From Oceanicola sp. D3 (GTDB taxonomy: Bacteria; Pseudomonadota; Alphaproteobacteria; Rhodobacterales; Rhodobacteraceae), in the NCBI RefSeq assembly GCF_006351965.1, contig NZ_CP040932.1, forward strand, positions 372,001 to 436,000: a stretch of DNA of 64,000 bases. Reading direction: 5' to 3'. The position numbers were made by a program, and so were the translations under genes. Positions 33,101-41,324 of the stretch are shown here, in pieces. The stretch's first letter is position 1. The number at the start of each line of letters is the position of its first letter. Below the pieces are notes generated by a model. The model made no database searches and had not been told where the DNA came from. It worked only from the letters and a program-made list of their open reading frames with translations.

Positions 33101-34920
33101 CCATGGATGGCCGTTACCGCGCCCACAACGTGACCCGCGAAACCCGCCCTGATGGCACCATCCTGTTGCGCTCCGGCTATGAGCCAAGCCCGGCGGCACG
33201 TGTGACCGGTGACTGGCTTCACCGTTGGGCCGAGGAGGCGCCTGACCGCGTGTTCATCGCCGAGCGCTCCGGGGCGGGCTGGCGCGAATTGAGCTATGCC
33301 GAGGTGCTGGAACAGGTTCGAGCCATCGGCGCCGCTCTTGTTGCGCGCGGCATGGGGCCGGAAACGCCCATTCTGGTGATGTCTGGCAACAGTGTGGACC
33401 ACGGCCTTTTGTCGCTCGCCGCGCAATATGTTGGCATCCCGCTGGTGCCGGTGGCGGAGCAATATGCCCTGATCCACGGTGCCCACGGGCGGCTGAAGCA
33501 CGCCGTGGAGCTGGTGAAGCCCCGCATGGTCTTTGCCGATGATGCCGCCCGCTATGCCGAGGCGCTGGCCCTGCCCGAGATCGCCGCGCTTGAGCGCCTC
33601 GTGTCGGCCAATGCTGAGCCGGGCATGGTGGCTTTCGACGAGCTGCTCAAAGGCGATGCAGGCGTAGAAATCGACACTGTTCATAACAGAATCGGCCCGG
33701 ACACGGTTGCGAAATACCTGCTGACCTCTGGCTCCACCTCCAACCCGAAGGCTGTGATCACAACGCACGCGATGATGTGCGCAAACCAAGCGCAACTTCT
33801 CGATGCGCTGCCCTTTCTCGCCGCCAAGCCGCCCCGGATCGTGGACTGGCTGCCGTGGAACCACGTGTTTGGCGGTTCGCACAACTTCAACATGATGCTC
33901 GCCAACGGCGGCTCGATCTACATTGATGACGGAAAGCCGACGCCTGCGCTGATTGACCGAACGTTGGAAAACCTTTCGATGAAGGCAGGGACCACGTGGT
34001 TCAACGTGCCGGTCGGCTTTGGCATGGTCGTGGATGCGATGAAGAGCGATGAGGCCCTGCGCCGCTCCGTCTTCTCCGAGCTCGATATGATTTTCTACGC
34101 GGGGGCCTCGCTGCCGCAGGACATCTGGTCGGCGATGGAAGAGATGGCGATGGACGTGCGCGGCTCTCTCCCGCTGATGACCTCGTCTTGGGGCCTGACA
34201 GAAACCGCCCCCGCCACCCTGCTCCAGCACGAACCGACAGACCGCTCCGGCATTGTGGGCGTGCCGCTGACAGGCGTGACCACCAAGTTCATCCCCGATG
34301 AGGATATGCGCTGCGAAGTGCGGGTGAAGGGCCCCAACATCATGCCGGGTTACTTTGAAGACGCGGAGAAGACCAAGGAGGCCTTCGACGAGGAAGGCTT
34401 CTTTATCACCGGCGATGCGATGGTGTTTGTTGATCCGGAGGATGCCAACAAGGGCATGAAGTTTGACGGGCGGATCTCGGAAGACTTCAAGCTGCAAACC
34501 GGCACATGGGTGCGGGCCGCGGGCCTGCGGATGGACGCGCTGAAGTTGCTGGACGGGATCGCCTCTGATCTTGTGATCACGGGCGCAGACCGGACCGAGA
34601 TTGGCCTGCTGATCTTTCCCAACATCTCCGCCCTCAATAAGGCAGGTTTTGAGACTGACTCGGCAGATGGCGCGCTGATCGGCGAGCACCTGAAGCGCGA
34701 AATACGGCATCGCCTCGCGGAGCGCGCCACGCAAGTTTCAGGCTCTGCCTCACGCATCACCCGCGCCCTCGTTCTGGCCGAACCGCCCTCGATGGGCGAT
34801 GGCGAGATGACGGCCAAGGGCAACCTCAACTTCCGCAAGGTGCTGACGCGCCGTGCCGAGTTGCTGGAACGGCTTTACGACAACGCCGATCCGGCTGTGA
34901 TCACATTGAAGGACAGCTGA
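33097..34920 (+). CDS. Feruloyl-CoA synthase-like acyl-CoA ligase
   Basis: 607 residues with a GGGGAGGAG site. This is an ANL-superfamily ligase: P-loop YLLTSGSTSNPKAVITTH near residue 210, DWLPWNHVFGGSHNFN, MTSSWGLTETAPATLL, and the C-terminal hinge DGRISEDFKLQTGTWVRAAGLR. The EDFKL-T/S-GTWV sequence is typical of feruloyl-CoA synthases rather than generic AMP-ligases. It would activate ferulate, coumarate or a related hydroxycinnamate with ATP and CoA. It is coupled to the upstream marR gene and followed by the amidohydrolase after 1 bp. Confidence 0.9.
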   Translation: MTMDGRYRAHNVTRETRPDGTILLRSGYEPSPAARVTGDWLHRWAEEAPDRVFIAERSGAGWRELSYAEVLEQVRAIGAALVARGMGPETPILVMSGNSVDHGLLSLAAQYVGIPLVPVAEQYALIHGAHGRLKHAVELVKPRMVFADDAARYAEALALPEIAALERLVSANAEPGMVAFDELLKGDAGVEIDTVHNRIGPDTVAKYLLTSGSTSNPKAVITTHAMMCANQAQLLDALPFLAAKPPRIVDWLPWNHVFGGSHNFNMMLANGGSIYIDDGKPTPALIDRTLENLSMKAGTTWFNVPVGFGMVVDAMKSDEALRRSVFSELDMIFYAGASLPQDIWSAMEEMAMDVRGSLPLMTSSWGLTETAPATLLQHEPTDRSGIVGVPLTGVTTKFIPDEDMRCEVRVKGPNIMPGYFEDAEKTKEAFDEEGFFITGDAMVFVDPEDANKGMKFDGRISEDFKLQTGTWVRAAGLRMDALKLLDGIASDLVITGADRTEIGLLIFPNISALNKAGFETDSADGALIGEHLKREIRHRLAERATQVSGSASRITRALVLAEPPSMGDGEMTAKGNLNFRKVLTRRAELLERLYDNADPAVITLKDS

Positions 34921-34921
34921 C

Positions 34922-35794
34922 ATGGTAGATATTTCCAAGGTCCGCGCGATCGACATTCACACCCACGCCGAAGAGCCCTGCGGCTGCCATCCGGACGATG
35001 GCTACGACGATCTGCAGAGCACGATGGCAAAGTACTTCCGCGCGCCGTGGGAGCATCCGCCCACCATCCCGGAAACCGCCGCCCACTTTCGTGAGCAAAA
35101 CATCGCTGCGGTGATCTTCCCCGTCGATGCCGAGCGGGAGACGGGCTATCGGCGCTACTCGAATGACGAGGTGGCCGAGCATGTGGCTGAGAACAGCGAT
35201 GTGCTGATCCAGTTTGCCTCCATCGACCCGTGGAAAGGCAAGATGGCGGCCCGCGAGGCACGGCGGCTGATTCAGGATTACAAGGTGAAGGGCTTCAAGT
35301 TTCACCCGACAATGCAGGGCTTTTTCGCCAACGACCGCATGGCCTACCCGCTCTACGAGGTGATCGAAGAAGAGGGCTGTGTTGCGCTGTTCCACACCGG
35401 GCAGACGGGTGTGGGCAGCGGCATGCCCGGCGGCAACGGAATGCGGCTGAAGTACTCGAACCCGATGTATATGGATGATGTGGCGGTGGACTTCCCCGAC
35501 ATGAAGATCATCCTCGCGCATCCCTCCTTCCCTTGGCAGGAGGAGGCGCTGGCGGTGGCCCAGCACAAGCCCAACGTCTACATCGACCTGTCCGGCTGGT
35601 CGCCCAAGTATTTCCCAGACATCCTCGTGCGCTACTGCAACTCGATCCTGAAGAAGAAGGTGCTCTTCGGCTCCGACTGGCCGATGATCACGCCAGAGCG
35701 CTGGCTGGCCGATTTCGAGAAGATCGGCATCAAGGACGAGTTGCGCGAAGATATCATCAAGGGCAACGCGGCGCGGCTTTTGGGGCTGGCATAG
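34922..35794 (+). CDS. Amidohydrolase-family hydrolase (ACMSD-like fold)
   Basis: 290 residues. Metal-site motifs of the amidohydrolase-2 family are IDIHTHAEEP at the N-terminus, GFKFHPTMQGF, CVALFHTG, ILAHPSFPWQEEAL and KVLFGSDWPMITPE. Family members include decarboxylases and hydrolases. In actinobacterial p-coumarate catabolism a related protein (CouO) hydrolyses 4-hydroxyphenyl-beta-ketoacyl-CoA. The same set of neighbours here (ligase, hydratase, dehydrogenase, MarR) makes that role attractive. The direct reaction is not shown by sequence. Confidence 0.85.
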   Translation: MVDISKVRAIDIHTHAEEPCGCHPDDGYDDLQSTMAKYFRAPWEHPPTIPETAAHFREQNIAAVIFPVDAERETGYRRYSNDEVAEHVAENSDVLIQFASIDPWKGKMAAREARRLIQDYKVKGFKFHPTMQGFFANDRMAYPLYEVIEEEGCVALFHTGQTGVGSGMPGGNGMRLKYSNPMYMDDVAVDFPDMKIILAHPSFPWQEEALAVAQHKPNVYIDLSGWSPKYFPDILVRYCNSILKKKVLFGSDWPMITPERWLADFEKIGIKDELREDIIKGNAARLLGLA

Positions 35795-35805
35795 AGCCTA
35801 CTGCG

Positions 35806-35825
35806 GGGCGGGATTATTCCCGCCC
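35806..35825. terminator. Hairpin between convergent amidohydrolase and FAD-dehydrogenase genes
   Basis: A perfect 8-bp stem GGGCGGGA / TCCCGCCC with a TTAT loop lies 12 bp after the amidohydrolase stop and touches the stop codon of the convergent gene. It probably ends both transcripts. The flank CCTACGG resembles dispersed intergenic palindromes of this group. Confidence 0.55.
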
Positions 35826-37192
35826 TACGGGAGCAGCTTGCCGGGGTTGAGGATGCCTTTCGGGTCCATCGCCTGCTTGATCGCACGCATCGGTGCCAGC
35901 GCAGGGCCGTGTTCGGCTTCCATGTACTTGCGCTTGCCCAGCCCGATGCCATGCTCGCCCGAGACGGTGCCGCCAAGGCTCAGGGAAACCTCGGCCAGCT
36001 TTGCCGAAAACGTCTCTATCATGGCGATTTCGGCAGGATCTTCCGGATCAAACCCGATGCCGGTGTGAAAATTGCCGTCGCCGACATGGCCCACAATCAC
36101 CGGCTCCAACCCCAGATCTCGGGCAGACTCCTCGGCAGCAGAGACCGCCTCTGCCAGTTTGGAGATGGGCACGCAGACGTCGGTTGCCAGCATGCGCTTG
36201 CCCGGATAAAGCGCCTTTGAGGCGTGGTGCGCGTTGTGGCGCATGGCCCAAAGCGCGTTGCGATCTTCCGCCTTGGTGGCGCGGGTGAAATCCTGTGCGT
36301 TGAAGTCGGCGGCAATCTCTCCGAAGAGCTCGGATTGCTCCTGCACCGCCGTATCGGAGCCTGCAAACTCGAGGAACAGGTGCGGCTCTTCGGGCAGCCC
36401 GGCATTGCTGCCGAGGTTGAAGCCACGCACCATGGCGGAATTGACCAATTCGATCCGGGCCATTGGGATGCCGCTTTGGATCGTTGTGATCACACAGTTC
36501 ACCGCATCCTCGACGGACGGGAAGCGGCAGGTGGCGGCAACGATGGCCTCGGGCTGGCCGTGCAGCTTGAGGGTGAGCTCGGTGATGATGCCGAGCGTGC
36601 CTTCAGAGCCAATGAGCAGGTGAGTGAGATCGTAGCCGGACGACGACTTGCGCGCGCGTGAGCCGGTGCGGATGATCCGCCCGTCGGCGAGCACCGCTTC
36701 AAGCGCCAGGATATTCTCGCGCATGGTGCCATAGCGCACCGCCATTGTGCCGCTGGCCCGCGTGGCCGCCATTCCGCCGAGCGAGGCATCGGCGCCGGGG
36801 TCGATTGGAAAGTAGAGGCCGGTGGCGCGCAGCTCGTCGTTCAACTGGCCGCGGGTGACGCCGGGCTGCACTGTCACATCCATATCGGCGTCATGAACGG
36901 CGAGGATACGGTTCATCAGTGAGAGGTCGAGCGTGAGCCCGCCCTGCACAGGCAGGTGGTGGCCTTCCAACGAGGTGCCGGTGCCGAAGGCGGTCACCGG
37001 CATGCCTTCGGCATGGGCCACTTTCATGATCTCCGAGATTTCCTCGGTGGTCTTGGGGTAGGCCACGGCATCGGGCAGGGCATCGGCGAAATGCGCCTCG
37101 TTCTGGCCGTGGGCTGCACGTTCGGCGTCGCTCCGCTTGAGCCGGTCGCCAAGGAGCGTTTCGAGCTGGGTTAGAGCCTGTTCATGCGCCAT
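35825..37192 (-). CDS. FAD-binding oxidoreductase, D-2-hydroxyacid (D-lactate/glycolate) dehydrogenase type
   Basis: 455 residues. The PCMH-type FAD domain spans residues ~40-215: AYPKTTEEISEIMKVAH, PVTAFGTGTSLEGHHLP, VTVQPGVTRGQLND, FPIDPGADASLGGMAATRASG and LIGSEGTLGIITELTLKL. The C-terminal FAD-oxidase C domain ends in GTVSGEHGIGLGKRKYMEAEHG with the catalytic His region. The family oxidises D-lactate, D-2-hydroxyglutarate or glycolate and passes electrons to a cytochrome or quinone. It abuts the aminotransferase gene directly (TGA then ATG) and may process the 2-oxo/2-hydroxy acid linked to that transamination. Confidence 0.9.
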   Translation of the reverse strand: MAHEQALTQLETLLGDRLKRSDAERAAHGQNEAHFADALPDAVAYPKTTEEISEIMKVAHAEGMPVTAFGTGTSLEGHHLPVQGGLTLDLSLMNRILAVHDADMDVTVQPGVTRGQLNDELRATGLYFPIDPGADASLGGMAATRASGTMAVRYGTMRENILALEAVLADGRIIRTGSRARKSSSGYDLTHLLIGSEGTLGIITELTLKLHGQPEAIVAATCRFPSVEDAVNCVITTIQSGIPMARIELVNSAMVRGFNLGSNAGLPEEPHLFLEFAGSDTAVQEQSELFGEIAADFNAQDFTRATKAEDRNALWAMRHNAHHASKALYPGKRMLATDVCVPISKLAEAVSAAEESARDLGLEPVIVGHVGDGNFHTGIGFDPEDPAEIAMIETFSAKLAEVSLSLGGTVSGEHGIGLGKRKYMEAEHGPALAPMRAIKQAMDPKGILNPGKLLP

Positions 37193-38362
37193 TCAGCCCT
37201 CCAGAGCCTTGCCAATCCGTGCCAGTGCCTCGCGGATGTTATCCTCGCTGTTGGCATAGGAAAACCGCAGGAAGCCCTCACCATGCGCGCCAAAGCTGGT
37301 GCCAGCGACGGTGGCGACGCCGCAGGTTTCGAGGAAGCGATCCTGCGCCTCGCGGGCCGTGAGACCGGTGCCCTCGATATTGGGGAAGGCATAAAATGCC
37401 CCGGCGGCATCGGCGCAGCGCACGCCGGGGAGGGCGTTGAGCCCATCGACGATAACTTGGCGGCGGCGGTCGAAGGCCTCGACCATCTTCACCACCTCGT
37501 CCTGCGGGCCCTCCAGAGCGGCGATTCCGGCGAACTGGGTGGGCGCGTTGACGCAGGAGTGGTCGTTGATGCAGAGCCGGGTGGCATGATCGACCAGCGC
37601 ATCGGGCCAGACGGCATAGCCGAGGCGCCAGCCGGTCATCGCGTAGGTTTTCGACCAGCCATCAAGCATGATCAGCCGGTCGCGGATTTCGGGGTAGTTC
37701 AACAGGCTCGTATGCTGCCGCCCGCCGTAGAGCATGCAGGAATAGATCTCGTCCGACATCAGCACCACATCGGGGTGATCGGCGAGGCCTGCAACCAGCT
37801 TGTCGATCTCTTCCTTCGGGGTAACGCCGCCGGTGGGGTTGGCAGGGGAGTTGATGATGATGAGGCGGGTGCGCTCGGTGATCTGGCCCAGCACCTCCTC
37901 GGCGGAGAAGGCAAAGCCCTTGTCCTCGCGCAGCGCGATGGGAACGGGGGTAGCGCCGGAATACTTGATGACGCTCTCGTAGATCGGGAAGCCGGGGTTG
38001 GGATACATGATCTCGGCGCCGGGCTCGCCCAGGAGCATGCAGGCGAAGAACATGGTGGGCTTGCCACCGGGCTGCACCACCACGTTATCGGGGTTCACCT
38101 CGGCCCCATGCCGACGGTGCAGATCAGCCGCCACCGCCTCGCGCAGGGCGGGGAGGCCGTTGGCGGGGGTGTAGCCGTGATGGCCATCGCGCAGCGCCTT
38201 GATCCCGGCCTCGACGATATGTGCGGGCGTCTGAAAATCGGGCTGGCCGATGCCGAGGTTGATGATGCTGCGCCCCTCGGCGGCCAGCTTTCCGGCGCGG
38301 GCGAGAACCTCAAATGCGCTCTCTGTGCCAAGCCGGCTGGTGCGCTGCGATAGTGTGACCAT
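37193..38362 (-). CDS. PLP-dependent aminotransferase, class I/II
   Basis: 389 residues from ATG 38362 (GAGGAGGAAGATCC); the longer ORF start at 38431 has no site. Fold-type I motifs are LGIGQPDFQTPAHIVEAG, GYTPANGLPALREAVA, NSPANPTGGVTPKEEIDKL, SDEIYSCMLYGG and LDGWSKTYAMTGWRLGYAVWP with the PLP-binding Lys. FLRFSYANSEDNIREAL at the end carries the carboxylate-binding Arg. It resembles the broad aspartate/aromatic aminotransferase group. Substrate is not evident; it is the first gene of a two-gene operon with the FAD dehydrogenase. Confidence 0.92.
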   Translation of the reverse strand: MVTLSQRTSRLGTESAFEVLARAGKLAAEGRSIINLGIGQPDFQTPAHIVEAGIKALRDGHHGYTPANGLPALREAVAADLHRRHGAEVNPDNVVVQPGGKPTMFFACMLLGEPGAEIMYPNPGFPIYESVIKYSGATPVPIALREDKGFAFSAEEVLGQITERTRLIIINSPANPTGGVTPKEEIDKLVAGLADHPDVVLMSDEIYSCMLYGGRQHTSLLNYPEIRDRLIMLDGWSKTYAMTGWRLGYAVWPDALVDHATRLCINDHSCVNAPTQFAGIAALEGPQDEVVKMVEAFDRRRQVIVDGLNALPGVRCADAAGAFYAFPNIEGTGLTAREAQDRFLETCGVATVAGTSFGAHGEGFLRFSYANSEDNIREALARIGKALEG

Positions 38363-38490
38363 GGATCTTCCTCCTCGGCACAGCTTTTCGCCCGCCGGGC
38401 GGGAAATGAAAAGGCCGGAGGGCGCACGCATTGTTAAGGATGGCTTCAGGATTGATCGCCCTGCCCGTGCGGGCTACACCCACCCGGCGC

Positions 38491-38567
38491 GGTCCCGTGG
38501 CTCAACTGGATAGAGCAGCCCCCTCCTAAGGGGCAGGTTGCAGGTTCGAATCCTGCCGGGATCGCCA
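38491..38567 (+). tRNA. tRNA-Arg (anticodon CCT)
   Basis: A 77-nt cloverleaf with encoded CCA. The acceptor stem GGTCCCG pairs with CGGGATC through one G-U pair. The D-arm has GGCTCAACTGGATAGAGC, the anticodon arm is GCCCC-CTCCTAA-GGGGC (anticodon CCT, reading AGG), and the T-arm is GCAGG-TTCGAAT-CCTGC. The 3' end is only 3 bp from the stop codon of the convergent PAS gene, so its terminator must lie within that gene. Confidence 0.97.
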
Positions 38568-38570
38568 GCT

Positions 38571-39896
38571 CTAGGCGGCGGATTTCTTGAGGGATGGGGT
38601 GGCCTCGACGGCGGGCAGCATGCGTGGGCCGTAGAGCAGAATGTCTGGCAGGTGCGCGCGCTCCTTTTCCTGCATTTCTGCGGCAAGCTCCGCCATGCGC
38701 CGACTGTCTTCGAGAATCGTGTTGCGTTCGGTATTTGCCCTGTCTTGGGCGGCGGCGAGCTGTGCAATTATGTCACCGATCCCGGCATTGGCCTCGCCTG
38801 AGCGACTGTCTTCAATCTTGAAGGCGACGCGGAGTGTGTCGAGCCCCAGCAGCATGCGCTTCATATCGCGGCAGGAGTTGACGATTCGGCCCGCCTCCGT
38901 GGCCACGAGGGCATAGGCCTCCCGGGATTTGGCCTTGTAGTCGGCCTGTAGCCCTCCGAGCATTTCACGTTCCGGCGATATCTCCACCCCGCCCAGCTCG
39001 CGACGTTCTGACAACAGCTGGCAGTCGCAGCGGGCCAGAATGGTTGCGACGGAGCCGACGAGCATGGCGCGCTCTATGGTGCGGCGGATGGAGGAGAAGC
39101 TGGTGTTCTCACCCACAACATGTGCCTCGAACCACTCGGACATATCGACGGACATGCCCTCGTAGTTTCGCGCCAACACGCTGAGCGGCCCATCGGTGCG
39201 CTCAACCCGCGCGGCCTTGATCTGGAGGTTGCGGGGAATGCCGCCGAGATAGGTGAACTCGGTCGAAAGCCGCTCGGTTGCGGTGATGATGGAATCGGCC
39301 AAGCCAACCAGCTCGCGGGCCCCGGTGACACTTCCGATCGGTTCGATCCCGAGGGTGTGGCACTCGCTAAGAAGCTCCTCCCCCACCGCGTCGACAACGA
39401 AGGCATCGTAATTGGCATAGCCCATGCCTTGCAGTGCATCGAGCATCATCTGCGCGCTGTCATCAACAGATGTGCCCCGGCCCTCCGCCGCGAGCATCTC
39501 TTCGTAGAGCGCCTTTACCGGCTCAAAAAGCTTGCTGGTGGGTTTGACGCGCGCCGAAAGATAGCCGCCCTTGCAGGGCGCAACGATGGCGAAGACCCAA
39601 TAGTTGAGCCCGTCCTTGGCGCGGTTGTCGACGTAGGCGGCGGTGACCTTGCCGGCCTTCAGCTCTTCCCAGAACACACGAAAGACCCCTTTGGGCATTT
39701 CGGGGTGGCGCACCGTTTTATGCGGTGCGCCCAAGAGCTCATCCCATTCGTAGTGCGCAACCCGCTGGAACACGTAGTTGCCACTTTGAATGACGCCACG
39801 ATCATCGGTGCGGGAATAGAACACCTCGCCCAGATCAAACGGAGCCTCGCCGTTTTGCGGGCGAAACTCGTTGCGCTGCTCTTCTATGGGGTCCAT
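38571..39896 (-). CDS. PAS-domain protein (Aer-like sensor without methyl-accepting domain)
   Basis: 441 residues with a GGAGCGAGGAG site. The N-terminal PAS domain (residues ~20-135) has FYSRTDDRGVIQSGNYVFQR, LGAPHKTVRHPEMPKGVFRVFW and DGLNYWVFAIVAPCKGGYLSARV, as in aerotaxis-type PAS sensors. The remaining ~300 residues are helical and soluble with no MCP hairpin, HAMP, kinase or GGDEF motif. It may sense redox or a ligand and relay by protein contact. It is convergent with tRNA-Arg. Confidence 0.8.
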   Translation of the reverse strand: MDPIEEQRNEFRPQNGEAPFDLGEVFYSRTDDRGVIQSGNYVFQRVAHYEWDELLGAPHKTVRHPEMPKGVFRVFWEELKAGKVTAAYVDNRAKDGLNYWVFAIVAPCKGGYLSARVKPTSKLFEPVKALYEEMLAAEGRGTSVDDSAQMMLDALQGMGYANYDAFVVDAVGEELLSECHTLGIEPIGSVTGARELVGLADSIITATERLSTEFTYLGGIPRNLQIKAARVERTDGPLSVLARNYEGMSVDMSEWFEAHVVGENTSFSSIRRTIERAMLVGSVATILARCDCQLLSERRELGGVEISPEREMLGGLQADYKAKSREAYALVATEAGRIVNSCRDMKRMLLGLDTLRVAFKIEDSRSGEANAGIGDIIAQLAAAQDRANTERNTILEDSRRMAELAAEMQEKERAHLPDILLYGPRMLPAVEATPSLKKSAA

Positions 39897-39994
39897 CCGG
39901 GTGCTCCTCGCTCCTGCGGCTCAGGCCTTTAAGCCTGCTCCGCACGAGTGCTACCGCCAAACCCCTATCGTTCGGTTAACCGCTGCGCCGAAGC

Positions 39995-40666
39995 TTACTC
40001 TTCCAGCTTGCCGTCGAGGATTTCTGCGAAGTCCTCATAGCTCATGTTCGAGTGCTTCTCACCGTCGATGATGAAAGTGGGCGTGGACTCGACCTCATCG
40101 GCCTCGGCGTTCTTGAGGAACAGTGCATACATCGCCTGTGCCTTATCGGCATCGCCAAGGCAGGCATCCACCTGTTCCCCATCGAGGCCGGACTTCAAAG
40201 CCAGTTTGCGCAGGTCACCGTGAATGCCGTTCAGGTCGCGCGATTTGAGCCATTCTGCCTGCTCGGTGTAGATCGCATCGGTAATGCCGAAGTAGCGCAT
40301 CGGGCCAGCGCAGCGGGCAACCATCCCGGCCCAGAGGCCCGGCTTGTCGAAGTAGATCTCGCGGTAGATGAAGTGCACCTTGCCGGTGTCGATATACTCG
40401 GTCTTCAGCTTCTTGAAGACATTGGCGTGAAAGCTGGCGCAATGCGGGCAGGTGAAGGAGGCGTATTCGATCACGGTCACCGGCGCGTCTTCTTCGCCCA
40501 GCGTCATCTCGATGATGCCGGAGGTATCGACCTCCTCTGCCGTCTGCGCCTGAGCGGACAGGTCAAAACCGGTGCCTCCGGGCTGGCTGGTGCGGTTGAT
40601 GGCAAAGTAGCTGCCTGCCGCAAGGGCCGCGACGAAGATGGCGGAGTAGAGGACTTTGGTGTTCAT
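39995..40666 (-). CDS. DsbA-family thiol:disulfide oxidoreductase
   Basis: 223 residues from ATG 40666 (AAAGG upstream); a start at 40729 would add a polar tail before the signal anchor. The N-terminal hydrophobic segment VLYSAIFVAALAAGSYFAI anchors or exports it to the periplasm. The thioredoxin-like domain has the active site FTCPHCASF (CPHC) and cis-Pro ESTPTFIIDG, with a helical insertion between, as in DsbA/ScsC/BdbD-like proteins. It probably oxidises or isomerises periplasmic cysteines. It lies 34 bp downstream of the DUF721 gene on the same strand. Confidence 0.92.
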   Translation of the reverse strand: MNTKVLYSAIFVAALAAGSYFAINRTSQPGGTGFDLSAQAQTAEEVDTSGIIEMTLGEEDAPVTVIEYASFTCPHCASFHANVFKKLKTEYIDTGKVHFIYREIYFDKPGLWAGMVARCAGPMRYFGITDAIYTEQAEWLKSRDLNGIHGDLRKLALKSGLDGEQVDACLGDADKAQAMYALFLKNAEADEVESTPTFIIDGEKHSNMSYEDFAEILDGKLEE

Positions 40667-40700
40667 GGGTGGCCTTTCGGTCTGCTCGGGCGGGCTTGGT

Positions 40701-41222
40701 TCAGCCGCGTTCGGACTTGTGGATGACATGGGCGCCGAGCCGGCTCAAGGCCGCTTTCAGCGCGGGATCAGTGACGCCTTCGGCCAGCGCCTCGGCCGCC
40801 TTGCGCTCGGCAGGGGCAGGCTGTGCCCGGCGTTTGGGCGCGTGGTTGAAATCGGCCTGACCCTCGGCAAAGCCGGTGGGGGCGGTTTGGGTGAACTGGA
40901 TGCGAGAAATGGCCGCGTAGCCATAGACGGAGTTGATCCGCTCGCGAATCTGCTCCTTCTGCATTTCCAGCATCGGGGCGTTGGCCCCGGTCGTCAGCAC
41001 GCGGAGGGTGGCCCCGAAAGCGCCGCGGCCAAACTTGACCTCAAGCGGGCGCGTAACCGCGGCTGTCTGCTCTCCGACGATTTCGGCCCAGTGGGTCAGC
41101 ACGCGCATCTCGGCAAAGCCCCGCTTTTCGCTCGCCTTGCGGATATCCGCAGAGACGAACTTTGCCGTTTGGGCGAAGCCGCGCATGTAGCGCTTGGGGG
41201 ATTTTGCAGGAGCCTTGGCCAT
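40701..41222 (-). CDS. DUF721 protein (DciA-like)
   Basis: 173 residues from ATG 41222. The DUF721 core reads WAEIVGEQTAAVTRPLEVKFGRGAFGATLRVLTTGANAPMLEMQ in overlapping blocks (residues ~45-100), followed by INSVYGYAAISRIQF. DUF721 includes DciA, the helicase-loading factor of bacteria without DnaC. It has a basic N-terminus and a charged helical tail (ERKAAEALAEG), as alphaproteobacterial members do. It is divergent from mutY. Assignment to replication is by family, not by a catalytic residue. Confidence 0.85.
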   Translation of the reverse strand: MAKAPAKSPKRYMRGFAQTAKFVSADIRKASEKRGFAEMRVLTHWAEIVGEQTAAVTRPLEVKFGRGAFGATLRVLTTGANAPMLEMQKEQIRERINSVYGYAAISRIQFTQTAPTGFAEGQADFNHAPKRRAQPAPAERKAAEALAEGVTDPALKAALSRLGAHVIHKSERG

Positions 41223-41324
41223 GGCCTCGCATTTCACTGGTTTGGCCCCTATCTTACCGCCCGCGGCCCGGAGGGGGCCAGCCAAATGCGGGCAGGGGAG
41301 CCATAAAGATTGCGTGACGGGAAG

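Noticed and set aside
32926-34734. 602-residue antisense frame over the feruloyl-CoA synthase-like gene
   Set aside because: No ribosome-binding site or family motif; fully covered by a convincing ANL ligase.
38491-38567. tRNA-Arg as an integration site for a genomic island
   Set aside because: No integrase, direct repeat of the tRNA 3' end or change in gene content was seen within the window.
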